This document shows positions 27,446 through 36,502 of a stretch of DNA of 64,000 nt, one piece after another. Origin of the DNA: Collinsella stercoris DSM 13279. Its GTDB lineage: Bacteria > Actinomycetota > Coriobacteriia > Coriobacteriales > Coriobacteriaceae. The notes beneath the pieces are model-generated. The model saw nothing but the letters and a program-made list of their open reading frames with translations. It was not told where the DNA came from and did no database searches. Where the stretch lies: contig NZ_CP085935.1 in NCBI RefSeq assembly GCF_020735465.1, positions 1,302,001 to 1,366,000 of the forward strand. The letters run 5' to 3'. A program made the translations under genes and the position numbers. Positions within the stretch are counted from its first letter, which is position 1; every line of letters begins with the position of its first letter.

Positions 27446-28399
27446 CTACCCCGAGAACCGGGCAACAGCGGCAAGAGACTGGGTATTGAACACCTTTTCA
27501 ACCGCAACCTCATACTCATTGATCTTCCGGACCTTCCGCACCGCGCGATGGACGGCCATGGGGTCGGCGAGGGCGCACTTGGCGTAGAACCACCACTCCT
27601 TCATGCGGAAGACCGCGTTGCCGCCGATTTCATCGACGTATGCATGAAACAGCTTGTCGTGGAACTGTTTGAGCTCGGAGGCTGTTGCCGGTACACCACC
27701 GGCAAGCATGCGCACAAGTGCCGGATTGGCGAGCAGGCCGCGGCCGAGCATGACGTGACGGGTGGCAGGGTATGCGGCGCAGAGGGCGCTCGCGTCCTCG
27801 GGCACGAAGATGTCTCCGTTGTATGCCACCGGGAACGGAGCTCGAGCGAGCGTGTCCCCGTAGCGCCCTTGTCGGGGGCTGCCCGTGTACCGGTCCTTTT
27901 GCACGCGCGGGTGCACGATGAGCTCCGCGAGCGGCAGGCTGCGATACAGATCGAGGATCCGCTCGTACTCGGCGTCGTCCTCCAGGCCCAGGCGCGTCTT
28001 GACCGAGACGGGGATCGGCGAGCGCTCGCACACGTCGCGGAGGAACACCTCGAGCTCGTCGAGGTTGCGCAGGAAGCCGGACCCCTTGCCCTTGGAAACC
28101 ACCGTGCCGGAAGGGCAGCCGAGGTTCAAATTGACCTCGCGGTACCCCATGTCCGCAAGCAACTTTGTCGCCCACACGAACTCTTCCGCGTTCTTGGTGA
28201 GCAGCTGCGGGATGACGTTCAGCCCCTCGTTGTTGGCGGGGTCGATCTCCTTGAAGGCCTTGCCGCCAAACGACGACCCCACGCGCGGCGGGGCCAGAAA
28301 CGGCGTGTAGTAGCGGTCGAGCGCACCGAAGCACTCAGCGTGCACGCGTCTAAACGCATGCCCGGTGATCCCCTCCATGGGGGCGAGCGAGTAGATCAT
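27446..28399 (-). CDS. tRNA-dihydrouridine synthase, copy 1
   Basis: 317-residue flavoenzyme reducing uridine to dihydrouridine in tRNA. MIYSLAPMEGITG at the start, NLNLGCPSG with catalytic Cys95, VSVKTRLGLED and MLGRGLLANPALVRM for FMN/phosphate binding are all intact. Its ATG follows the stop of the dehydrogenase gene with no gap, so the two are translationally coupled. A close paralog lies at 35549-36502. Confidence 0.93.
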   Translation of the reverse strand: MIYSLAPMEGITGHAFRRVHAECFGALDRYYTPFLAPPRVGSSFGGKAFKEIDPANNEGLNVIPQLLTKNAEEFVWATKLLADMGYREVNLNLGCPSGTVVSKGKGSGFLRNLDELEVFLRDVCERSPIPVSVKTRLGLEDDAEYERILDLYRSLPLAELIVHPRVQKDRYTGSPRQGRYGDTLARAPFPVAYNGDIFVPEDASALCAAYPATRHVMLGRGLLANPALVRMLAGGVPATASELKQFHDKLFHAYVDEIGGNAVFRMKEWWFYAKCALADPMAVHRAVRKVRKINEYEVAVEKVFNTQSLAAVARFSG

Positions 28400-29455
28400 C
28401 TAGCGATCCTCCCAAGGCGTGATGACCAACTTGAGGCAACCGTCCTCGTGCGCCTCGAACGCGCGGTAGGCCTCCACGACGTCGTTGAGCGGGTAGCGGC
28501 CGGAGATGAGGCAGCCCGTGCCGATGCGGCCCTCCCGCACCAGGCGCATGGTCTCGCCCATGTTGCACGCGTCCACGCCGCCGGTCTTGAAGACGAGGTT
28601 CTTGCCGTACATCTCGTGCAGCGGCAGCGTCTGCGGGCCCTCGTACATGGCGGAGAGCACCACCACGCCGTGCGGGCGGGCGATGCGCCAGGCCATCTCG
28701 AAGGTGTTGGAGCCGCCGGCCGCCTCGATCACGCTGTCGGCGCCTCGGTTATGGGAGAGCTCGCGCACCGCGGCCTCCACGGCGGCGAGGTCCATGCCGC
28801 TCGCGTCGATCGCCTCGTCCGCCAAGCCGCGCTCACGGGCGAGGGCCAGGCGCGCGGAATCGATGTCGATCGCGATGATGCGGGCGGGCTCGTGCAGGCG
28901 GGCGCACATCATGGTGGTGAGGCCGACCGGGCCGGCACCGATCACAGCCACCGTGGAGCCGGCCTCAATCTGGGCGATGCTCGCGCCCCAATGGCCCGTG
29001 GCAACGATGTCGCCCAGGAAGAGCGCGTCCTCGTCGGTCACGCCCGCGGGGATGGGCGCGCACGTATGGTCCGCATGCGCCACGCGCACGAGCTCGGCCT
29101 GGCAACCGTCCTCGCAGCAGCCGAGCTCCCAGCCGCCCTCGATGCAATTGTTGACCCAGCCGCGCTCGCAGTAGAAGCACTCGCCGCAGAAGGTCTCGCA
29201 GCTCACGGCCACGCGGTCGCCGGGCGCAAGGCCGCGCACGCCCTCCCCCACCTGCTCCACCACGCCCACGAACTCATGGCCGAGCACCGTGTCGGGCGTG
29301 GCGCGCGGCACGGCGCCGTGGATGATGTGCAGGTCGCTCGTGCAGATGGTCGAGCGCGTGACGCGCACGATGGCGTCGGTGGGCGCCTGCACCTGCGGCT
29401 CGGGCCGATCCTCGAGCGCGATGTGTCCGTTGCCGTCGTGTACCAGGGCTTTCAT
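28400..29455 (-). CDS. Zinc-dependent alcohol dehydrogenase, copy 1
   Basis: 351 residues, medium-chain dehydrogenase family. Catalytic zinc ligands Cys38 and the GHEFVG motif (His60, Glu61); structural zinc site CETFCGECFYCERGWVNNC; NAD-binding GAGPVGL. Oxidises an alcohol or polyol in the cytoplasm; the substrate is unclear (threonine- or sorbitol-dehydrogenase-like). Directly followed by dus. The paralog at 36503-37558 is nearly identical over most of its length. Confidence 0.9.
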   Translation of the reverse strand: MKALVHDGNGHIALEDRPEPQVQAPTDAIVRVTRSTICTSDLHIIHGAVPRATPDTVLGHEFVGVVEQVGEGVRGLAPGDRVAVSCETFCGECFYCERGWVNNCIEGGWELGCCEDGCQAELVRVAHADHTCAPIPAGVTDEDALFLGDIVATGHWGASIAQIEAGSTVAVIGAGPVGLTTMMCARLHEPARIIAIDIDSARLALARERGLADEAIDASGMDLAAVEAAVRELSHNRGADSVIEAAGGSNTFEMAWRIARPHGVVVLSAMYEGPQTLPLHEMYGKNLVFKTGGVDACNMGETMRLVREGRIGTGCLISGRYPLNDVVEAYRAFEAHEDGCLKLVITPWEDR

Positions 29456-29569
29456 GGGGGGCTCCTTATCGCTTGTCTACCGGCAATGATAGGCGATTGG
29501 GAAGACGGTCAACAGGGTGCGAAACGGCGCACATTTTGGGTTTACGTCCGGCGAATCCGCACTCCGAAA

Positions 29570-29932
29570 GCCGTACGGTTTTTTGATTGTGGTCAAAATA
29601 CCCTGTCCGTGCGCCGAAACGCCGCTGGGATAGGCCCGAAACCCCTATACACTTCTTGGATGGCAGTCATCTGTCCATTATTTCTGCTCCTGAACGCTCT
29701 CCAAGATGGAAATGAGAGTGAAATGCCCAGCATCGGGAGCTTTCGCGGCTGTTTCCCGACTCTTTTCAGCGCACAGGTAGGGTATTTTGACCAGAGCTTC
29801 GAAAACGTACGGCACCCGACGGGCAAAAACCGCGCCTTTTCTTCGCCTCAGTTTTTGGCATGCATAAGCGTTGATGGCTACCTGCGATAATTCAATGACT
29901 CATGTATAGCTCATCCGCCCTTCCATGTGACA
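29570..29932. repeat. ~350-bp repeat with terminal inverted repeats, copy 1
   Basis: Arms of ~45 bp at 29570-29613 and 29770-29814 are inverted copies (shared core TGGTCAAAATACCCT). About 155 bp lies between them, and a further ~110 bp tail ends in ATGTGAC. The same layout recurs at 33781-34146 in the same orientation. No ORF inside is conserved between the copies. It looks like a small non-autonomous mobile element or a structured RNA family. Confidence 0.65.
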
Positions 29933-29933
29933 A

Positions 29934-30062
29934 ATCAACAATCACCGAGGAGGAGCTCGAGCAGGCCCGGTCGACAGGGCACGGCCGCTACGTCTACGGA
30001 TTATTCTCACGGTCTGGATTCAACGACGATATCGAGCGACGCGAGGCAAGGACGAACACCTG
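29934..30062 (+). pseudogene. Fragment of an ATP-binding (DUF234-type) protein C-terminus
   Basis: In frame, the translation reads ITEEELEQARSTGHGRYVYG then LFSRSGFNDDIERREAR, like the restriction-nuclease-like C-terminal part of archaeal-type ATPases (a typical LFSxSGFTDEL motif). A one-base shift around 30045 continues as DEHLVEVSFELCDYK into the next small ORF. The ATPase part is missing, and the fragment starts right at the end of the repeat. Short, so the family call is uncertain. Confidence 0.35.
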
Positions 30063-30068
30063 GTCGAG

Positions 30069-30305
30069 GTGAGCTTTGAGCTGTGCGACTATAAATTGGC
30101 CATGGTTCTTCGCGCGGCACACCTCAGCGGCATGGCCCCCGGCGAGTTCGTGAACATCGCGATCAGAGAGCGTCTTGACTATCTCGAATCCCAGATGGAA
30201 GACAAAGACGACGGAAATGAGGAAAAGGCTGCACCCCCTGAAGGGCAGGGTGCGGAGTGGCAAGAGGGACAGAAGCGAGACGAGGACGCCGCGAAGCCGA
30301 GATAG
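30069..30305 (+). CDS. Small hypothetical protein, helix-rich with acidic tail
   Basis: 78 codons starting GTG. Residues 8-42 (KLAMVLRAAHLSGMAPGEFVNIAIRERLDYLE) look like a ribbon-helix-helix or other small helical DNA-binding unit; the remainder is charged (EDKDDGNEEK). It may be a real small protein or the shifted tail of the ATPase fragment just upstream, because the two frames join smoothly. Confidence 0.35.
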   Translation: MSFELCDYKLAMVLRAAHLSGMAPGEFVNIAIRERLDYLESQMEDKDDGNEEKAAPPEGQGAEWQEGQKRDEDAAKPR

Positions 30306-30480
30306 ACCGAGGCGGCGGGGCGCAGACGTCATGGCTCCGAGCTTGCGCTGAGCGCCGACGCATCGATGCCGTTCGGGGCAAAAGAGGGACTCTTCGCCGA
30401 AATGAAGACGCGCCGGAAAAAAGCAACCACCATAGTGGGGAAATGCCGAGTCGAAGCTTACCCCAAGAAAGGAATGGGCT

Positions 30481-33432
30481 ATGGTTCATGCAACAACCCG
30501 CAACAGATTGCTGGTGGGTGCAACGCTCATCGCGCTCGTCGCGCCGCCGGTCGTGGCACCGTGGAGCGCAGGGGCAACCGAGTACATCCAAAACAATACG
30601 ACACAAGTGACCGCCACACCTCAGGGGCAGGTCGCTAACTTGGCCCTCAACGATTTCGCCACCGTGAGCGCCTCCGGCACCGAAGCCGGAACGCAATGGC
30701 AGCCCGAGCGCGCGGTCGACGGCGACAAGGGCAAAGATTTTGCCTGGCGCGACAAGGGCGAGAACTTCCGAAGCCCCAATGCCTCGCGCTGGTCGGCGGA
30801 AAGCACAGACGAGGGCTGGCTTGCCGTCGACCTGGGCGCTGAGGCGAACCTCGATCACGTGACCGTCACCTGGGGCAAGCAGTACGGCGTGGATTACGTC
30901 ATCGAGACCTCCAGCGACGGCCAGAACTGGACGCAGGCCGGGGAGACGCAACACGGTGAGGCGTCAAAGGAACAGGAGACCAAGCTCTCCGGCTCCGCCC
31001 GCCATGTGCGCGTGCGATTCACCAAGCGCAACAGCACGTGGCCCGTGGGAATCTGGGAACTCGAGGTCTTTGGGACATGGAAGGACAACCCGCCCTCTCG
31101 CCCAGACGGGGGCCTTCCATCCGTCCTCCCCATGCCCGTGGTCTATGAGGGACGCGAGGGCGATGCGTTCGTGCTGGACCCCAAGTCCGATATCGTCGCC
31201 CCTGGTGAGGCCAAGGGGGAAGGCGAAAAGCTCGCCGAGACCCTTCGCGCATCCACCGGCTACTCCCTAGATGTCGTGGACCAGAGCACGGACGCCGTTG
31301 CCGACATCGAACTCTCCGTCGAGGGCGCGCGCGAAGAGGAGGCCTACACGATCGACGTCTCCCATGAGGAGCTCGCCATTTCCGCCTCCACCGCGCACGG
31401 CCTGTTCAACGGCTGCCAGACCACCTACCAGCTGCTGGGACCCTGGTCCACCGCGACGTACGTCACCAACGGCCCCTGGTCCGTCCCGGCGCTCCACATC
31501 GATGACGCCCCGCGCTTCGCCTACCGCGGCATCATGCTCGACCCTGCCCGCTCGTTCCTCACCAAAGACGAGGTCAAGCAGGCCATCGACGTCCTCTCCA
31601 AGTACAAATACAGCTATTTGCACCTGCATCTGGTCGACGACCAAGGCTGGCGCATCGAGATCACCAATGACGGTCGCGAGGCAGGCGACACGATCGACTA
31701 CACCAAGCTGAGCGAGGTCGGCAGCCAAACCGCAATGGGCACAACCGACCAGCAGGAGAAGCCCGGTATTTCCGGCTTCTACACCCAAGCCGATATGCGC
31801 GAGATCACCGCGTACGCGCGCGAGCACCACATCAAGATCGTGCCCGAGATCGACATGCCCGGCCACTCTCAGAGCATGCTGCACTGCATCCCCCAGCTCA
31901 ACACCCCGGGTTCCTCGCATGACGGCACCAAGGACGCCCAGGGCAACCCGATCAAGAACCCCGCGGACTACATTGTGGCGCCGCACCAGGCCACGGGTGC
32001 CGTTGGCAATTCCTATCTCGATCCCAACAGCGACCACACTTGGACGTTCCTCAAGCACGTGGTGAAGCAGGTGGCTGAGCTCACCGATGCCGAATACTTC
32101 CATTTTGGCGGCGACGAGACCCACAAGCTCAACACCGATCACCCGGGGCAGGCAAAGCCCTTCTTGACCAAAGCCGCCACCATGGTCCGCGACATGGGGC
32201 TCAAGCCCATCGGCTGGAATGAGTGGGCAATCGGTGACATGCAGCCCGGCGACGGCATCCAGTACTGGAACGGCGGCATGGGCGACACCATCGCCAAGAT
32301 CAAGAACCAAGGTGCCAAGGGCCTGTACTCAAGTGCGGCCCACTGCTATTTCCCGCAAAAGGCGGGTCAGGACATCTGGGGCGCCACATGGGCGACCGGC
32401 ATCGCCGACATCAACGATTTCTACAATTACGATCCTGCCCGCGAGATGGGTGCGACCGACGATCAGATGCTTGGCGTCGAGGGCGCGATGTGGAGCGAGC
32501 ACGTTCGCGGCATCCAGGACTTCTTCTTCCCCTCGTTCCCGCGAGCGATGGCGACTGCCGAGGTGGGCTGGACCCCTCAAGCCAAGCGCAACGGCCAGGT
32601 AAGCGACCTTCGTCGCCGCATGGCGGACGTGCTACCCCAGCTCACCATTGCCGGGGCCGACTTTTACGCCAAGGACGGCTTGGTGCACACGCCGCAACTT
32701 GCGGCCGCAGACGTGATGATCGCGCTCCAGCAAGATGGGAGCGGCGCGACCATCGGATACGGTTATATGCCCGAGACCTACACCCAAGATGCAAGCGCGA
32801 CCATAACCTGGGATAACGGCACGTCTGCATCGCTGACCGTCAAACAGGCACGCGACTACAGGCCCTCCAACCCCGACAACAATAACAACCGCGCTCAAAA
32901 CGGCATCTTTGAACTTGTGCTTTCCTCGCCGGTGCCAAAAGAGGCCAAGAGCGGGACCATCGAGTTCAAGGTCAAGGACCAAACGGCCACCGACACGCTG
33001 CAAATCGAGCGCGAGGTCGCACCGGAACCGCTTCAAAAGCACACTGTCACGCTCGATCTCAATGGGGGCACCGGCCCTACTGCCACCTTGGAAGTCGCAG
33101 ACGGCGACAGGCTGCCCGCCATCGCGGCACCCACGTTCGAAGGGCATACGTTCGTCGGCTGGTTTGACAAGGCAACCGGCAAGCCATGGAATATGGACGC
33201 GCCCGTGACGTCGGACCTTGTGCTTATCGCGCGCTGGAACAAATCGGCCATGGAGATCGCACCGACGCCGAACAAGCCCAACGGCTCTGAAACAAAGCCC
33301 GAGCCAAAGCCCGAACAGAAACCCGGCGCTCTTCCCAGCACCGGAGACGCCGCCACCGTGCTTGGCGTATTCGCGGCTCTTCCGGGCATCGCCGCCCTTG
33401 CCGGCGGAACCCTGCTGCGCAAGAAGCGCTAA
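30481..33432 (+). CDS. Cell-wall-anchored GH20 beta-N-acetylhexosaminidase
   Basis: 983 residues, exported. Signal peptide ~1-33; an F5/8-type (CBM32) carbohydrate-binding domain ~50-200; GH20 N-terminal domain ~210-320; catalytic barrel ~345-690 with the family pair Asp545-Glu546 in HFGGDETH; an InlB-type B-repeat ~853-921; sorting signal LPSTG at 951-955, hydrophobic helix and KKR tail. It should remove terminal GlcNAc/GalNAc from host or milk glycans at the cell surface, giving amino sugars for NagB. AAAGGA 7 nt before the ATG. Flanked by repeat copies 1 and 2. Confidence 0.95.
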   Translation: MVHATTRNRLLVGATLIALVAPPVVAPWSAGATEYIQNNTTQVTATPQGQVANLALNDFATVSASGTEAGTQWQPERAVDGDKGKDFAWRDKGENFRSPNASRWSAESTDEGWLAVDLGAEANLDHVTVTWGKQYGVDYVIETSSDGQNWTQAGETQHGEASKEQETKLSGSARHVRVRFTKRNSTWPVGIWELEVFGTWKDNPPSRPDGGLPSVLPMPVVYEGREGDAFVLDPKSDIVAPGEAKGEGEKLAETLRASTGYSLDVVDQSTDAVADIELSVEGAREEEAYTIDVSHEELAISASTAHGLFNGCQTTYQLLGPWSTATYVTNGPWSVPALHIDDAPRFAYRGIMLDPARSFLTKDEVKQAIDVLSKYKYSYLHLHLVDDQGWRIEITNDGREAGDTIDYTKLSEVGSQTAMGTTDQQEKPGISGFYTQADMREITAYAREHHIKIVPEIDMPGHSQSMLHCIPQLNTPGSSHDGTKDAQGNPIKNPADYIVAPHQATGAVGNSYLDPNSDHTWTFLKHVVKQVAELTDAEYFHFGGDETHKLNTDHPGQAKPFLTKAATMVRDMGLKPIGWNEWAIGDMQPGDGIQYWNGGMGDTIAKIKNQGAKGLYSSAAHCYFPQKAGQDIWGATWATGIADINDFYNYDPAREMGATDDQMLGVEGAMWSEHVRGIQDFFFPSFPRAMATAEVGWTPQAKRNGQVSDLRRRMADVLPQLTIAGADFYAKDGLVHTPQLAAADVMIALQQDGSGATIGYGYMPETYTQDASATITWDNGTSASLTVKQARDYRPSNPDNNNNRAQNGIFELVLSSPVPKEAKSGTIEFKVKDQTATDTLQIEREVAPEPLQKHTVTLDLNGGTGPTATLEVADGDRLPAIAAPTFEGHTFVGWFDKATGKPWNMDAPVTSDLVLIARWNKSAMEIAPTPNKPNGSETKPEPKPEQKPGALPSTGDAATVLGVFAALPGIAALAGGTLLRKKR

Positions 33433-33457
33433 CAGACAAATGCAGCATAGGCCATTC

Positions 33458-33487
33458 AGAGGGGTCCGACACTCGGGCCCCTCTTTT
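33458..33487 (+). terminator. Terminator of the hexosaminidase gene
   Basis: A 10-11-bp stem (AGAGGGGTCCG with CGGGCCCCTCT, one G-T pair), 5-nt loop, then TTTT; about 25 bp after the stop codon. Confidence 0.85.
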
Positions 33488-33588
33488 GCATTTGCCTGCT
33501 CCACACAGGCGATCATCTCGGAATTGTTGGTGTAAGCGAAATCGATACATGTGCGAGCTCATGAACGTAGAGGCCCAGCAAGCGGCAG

Positions 33589-33819
33589 ATGCAGTTTGCC
33601 GGGCCGCTGGTCGACATAGCGAGCATAGCCGCCCGATATGAGAAGCCAGAAGATCTCTACGCTGCAGACGGGGTTCATCCAAGCAAAGCCGGTTCCCTGC
33701 TCATCGCGAATCACATTGCAAGCCTTGCCGGGGAATTGCTTTCCTCTAGACGAGACGCCGTGAGCTCCTTGAGTCGCTGGGCGTCACGCGTTTTCGTGAT
33801 TGTGGTCAAAATGCTCTGA
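33589..33819 (+). pseudogene. GDSL/SGNH hydrolase C-terminal fragment
   Basis: The translation contains YAADGVHPSKAGSLLIANHI, the block V of SGNH hydrolases with the catalytic Asp and His three residues apart. The nucleophile Ser block and all of the N-terminus are missing. The frame then runs out of homology into the left arm of repeat copy 2, so the last ~15 residues are repeat sequence. I infer a decayed lipase/esterase gene. Confidence 0.5.
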
Positions 33820-34146
33820 TTGTGCGCTGACTTGGAGACGAGATGCGCGCAGAAACCTAATACATATCCCAGATAGTAGTCATCTGTTCATCATCCTTGC
33901 CTCCCGATCCCTCCCCAAGGCGAAAATCGCGGGAAATACGCTGAGTCGCGAGGCTTTCACCGCCGTTTCCCGGCGCCTCTTGGCGCACAATCAGGGTATT
34001 TTGACCACACCCAGAAAAACGAACGGCCGCTGACAAGCGAAATCCGCGCTTTCCAGTATGCGAGATTATCGCCCTGCATAGACACTGGCAATTACCTGCG
34101 GCAATTCGACAGCCTTTGCATAGCCTTGCTCGCTCTCCTATGTGAC
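33781..34146. repeat. ~350-bp repeat with terminal inverted repeats, copy 2
   Basis: Inverted arms at 33781-33826 and 33983-34026 (same TGGTCAAAAT core as copy 1), similar interior (shared CAGTCATCTG/AGTCATCTG and CCGTTTCCCG blocks), and the same ~110-bp tail ending ATGTGAC. It starts inside the GDSL fragment and ends ~60 bp before the rhodanese gene. Confidence 0.65.
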
Positions 34147-34205
34147 TAAGTCACGCTCATTTCCTGATATGCTGAAATCGAACAAGCCCAAGAGAAAGGC
34201 ACGAC

Positions 34206-34646
34206 ATGAACCGTCGCACATTCCTGAATGCCGTATTCCTCGCGAGCGTTATCTCCCTCGCCGGGCTCACTGGCTGCCTTGGCGCACCTACCGGTGACAA
34301 CGGCAACACAAACAGCGACAGCGGCAGAAACTCCAACTCCTACCAACAGGTTGATGCCGAAGCCGCAAAGGAGCTCATGGATACCGAGGACGATTACGTC
34401 ATCCTCGACGCTCGCACGCAGACCGAGTACGACGAAGGACACATCCCCGGAGCCATCCTCATCCCGCACGACACCGTGGCGACCGCCGCCGAGAACGCAC
34501 TGCCCGACAAGGACCAGCTCATCCTCGTATACTGCCGCAGCGGCAATCGCAGCAAGGAGGCCTCGCAGGCGCTCGTGGACCTCGGCTACACCAATGTCGT
34601 CGAGTTCGGCGGCATCAACAGCTGGCCCTACGAGGTCGAGAAGTAA
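34206..34646 (+). CDS. Rhodanese-domain lipoprotein
   Basis: 146 residues. A twin-Arg-like start (MNRRTF) and hydrophobic segment lead to the lipobox LTGC (Cys26-27 region), followed by an Asn/Ser/Gly-rich linker. The rhodanese domain follows, with the active-site loop VYCRSGNRS. Anchored outside the membrane, it probably handles sulfur or acts as a thiol carrier. AGAAAGG precedes the ATG. Confidence 0.88.
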   Translation: MNRRTFLNAVFLASVISLAGLTGCLGAPTGDNGNTNSDSGRNSNSYQQVDAEAAKELMDTEDDYVILDARTQTEYDEGHIPGAILIPHDTVATAAENALPDKDQLILVYCRSGNRSKEASQALVDLGYTNVVEFGGINSWPYEVEK

Positions 34647-34807
34647 GCGCACACGCCACAACACAACCCATCCACCCCAACTGACGGGCGGGGCGAGACC
34701 ATTCCCCAATCGAGTTCCGTCCTTTTGGCTTGGAGACTCCTCTAGTCGTAGCGGCTTGTGCGCCTACGGTGGGATACGCATTGGCGCGCGCTTGCCCCGC
34801 TGCGCCA

Positions 34808-35539
34808 CTAGGCCACGCCGACCACGCGCAGCGACTCGCCGTCGACAGTAAATGCCACGTCGAGCCCCGCGTAGGCCAAATGATACACGCGCTCGGGCTC
34901 GTGCTTGCTGCCAGCGCGGCGCGGGTCCTGACGCAGCACCTCGACTAGGCCCGGTAGCTTGGGGGCCGGGACACACCCCTGCAGCTCGAATGGGAAATCG
35001 ACCACGAGCTCCTGCCATGGCGCTCGGTCGGTCCAACCGCCGGTCGCCTCGGGATGGCTGTCGGCGAAGGGGATGTAGGGCTTGATGTCGAAGATCGGCG
35101 TGCCGTCGCGCAAGTCCGCGGCGAGCACGTGGATCACGGGGCCGGCGTCGGTGAGCTCCACGTGGTCGAGCTTCACGCAGGTCAGGCCGATGGGATTGGG
35201 CCGAAAGGGACTGCGCGTGGCAAAGACGCCGCGGCGCTCGGAGCCGCCCAGGCGGGGCGGGCGAACGGTGGGGGTCCACTTCGCCGTGGTGCCGGGCTTA
35301 CTGGCAGTCACCGTGTCCATGGCGATATCGGCCGCCGTTCCACCGGGCGTGCCGTTTTCGAACTCCCAGAGCAGCCACAGATGGCTGAACTCCTCCAAAC
35401 CCGCTACGGCCTGGGGCAGTGCGAACTCCGGCTCGAACACGATGCGCCCCTGCAAATGCGGCGCCAAGAAGCTGTTGCGCGGAATGCCGAATTTCTGCGG
35501 CAGGTCCGTCTCGATATGCGCGATGGGCGTCATTTCCAT
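34808..35539 (-). CDS. trmO: tRNA (t6A37) N6-methyltransferase, TrmO/TsaA-like
   Basis: 243 residues. The TsaA/UPF0066 signature is visible: GVFATRSPFRPNPIGLTCVKL, plus DGTPIFDIKPYIPFADS and the C-terminal domain after residue 180. The family uses S-adenosylmethionine to methylate t6A at position 37 of a threonine tRNA. It follows dus copy 2 by 9 bp on the same strand, so two tRNA-modifying enzymes share an operon. Confidence 0.88.
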   Translation of the reverse strand: MEMTPIAHIETDLPQKFGIPRNSFLAPHLQGRIVFEPEFALPQAVAGLEEFSHLWLLWEFENGTPGGTAADIAMDTVTASKPGTTAKWTPTVRPPRLGGSERRGVFATRSPFRPNPIGLTCVKLDHVELTDAGPVIHVLAADLRDGTPIFDIKPYIPFADSHPEATGGWTDRAPWQELVVDFPFELQGCVPAPKLPGLVEVLRQDPRRAGSKHEPERVYHLAYAGLDVAFTVDGESLRVVGVA

Positions 35540-35548
35540 GCCGGCCCC

Positions 35549-36502
35549 CTACCCGTGGAACCGCGCGACGGGAGCCAGGGGCTCGGTGCGGAACACACGC
35601 TCGACCGCCGTCTCGTACTCCTCGACCTTGCGGGCCTTGCGCACCGCGCGATGGACGGCCATGGAGTCGGTGAAGGCGCACCTGGCGTAGAACCACCACT
35701 CCTTCATGCGGAACACGGCGTTGCCGCCGATCTCGTCGAGATACGCGCAGAAGAGCTTGTCGTGGAAGCGCTTGAGCTCGGACGCGCTCGCGGGAGCGCC
35801 GCCGGTGAGCATCCGCGCCAACGCCGGGTTAGCCAGCAGCCCGCGCCCGAGCATGATGTGGCGCGTCTGCGGATACGCCGCGACAAGGGCCGCCTGGTCC
35901 TCCTCGCCAAAGATGTCGCCGTTGTAGGCCACCGGGAACGGGGCACGGGCGAGCGTCTCCCCATACGGCTCCCAGCGCGGCTTTCCCTGGTACCGGTCCT
36001 TTTGCACGCGCGGGTGCACGATGAGTTCCGCGAGCGGCAGGCTGCGATACAACTCGAGGATGCGCTCGTACTCGGCATCGTCCTCCAGGCCCAGGCGCGT
36101 CTTGACCGAGACGGGGATCGGCGAGCGCTCGCACACGTCGCGGAGGAACACCTCGAGCTCGTCGAGGTTGCGCAGAAAGCCGGACCCCTTGCCCTTGGAA
36201 ACCACCGTACCCGAAGGGCAGCCGAGGTTGAGATTGACTTCCGCGTAGCCAAGCTCGGCCAGCTCGCGTGCGGCCCACACGAACGCGTCCGCGTTCTTGG
36301 TGAGCAGCTGCGGAATGACGTTCAGGCCCTCGTTGTTGGCGGGGTCGATCTCCTTGAGGTTCTTGCCGCCAAACGACGACCCCACGCGCGGCGGGGCCAG
36401 AAACGGCGTGTAATAGCGGTCGAGCGCACCGAAGCACTCAGCGTGCACACGTCTAAACGTATGGCCGGTGATCCCCTCCATGGGGGCGAGCGAGTAGATC
36501 AT
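35549..36502 (-). CDS. tRNA-dihydrouridine synthase, copy 2
   Basis: 317 residues with the same motifs as copy 1 (NLNLGCPSG, VSVKTRLGLED, MLGRGLLANPALARM). The two proteins are nearly identical in the first half and differ mainly in the C-terminal third. Start codon directly abuts the stop of the dehydrogenase copy 2. Followed by trmO. Confidence 0.93.
   Translation of the reverse strand: MIYSLAPMEGITGHTFRRVHAECFGALDRYYTPFLAPPRVGSSFGGKNLKEIDPANNEGLNVIPQLLTKNADAFVWAARELAELGYAEVNLNLGCPSGTVVSKGKGSGFLRNLDELEVFLRDVCERSPIPVSVKTRLGLEDDAEYERILELYRSLPLAELIVHPRVQKDRYQGKPRWEPYGETLARAPFPVAYNGDIFGEEDQAALVAAYPQTRHIMLGRGLLANPALARMLTGGAPASASELKRFHDKLFCAYLDEIGGNAVFRMKEWWFYARCAFTDSMAVHRAVRKARKVEEYETAVERVFRTEPLAPVARFHG

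Noticed and set aside
27308..29890. 860-codon plus-strand frame
   Set aside because: Covers both dehydrogenase and dus copy 1 antisense; the same shadow (853 codons) recurs over copy 2 at 35054-37615, as expected when DNA is duplicated.
34730..34810. Possible tRNA gene near the end of trmO
   Set aside because: Some tRNA-like blocks (GCGCCACTAGGCC) but no cloverleaf, T-loop or acceptor pairing.
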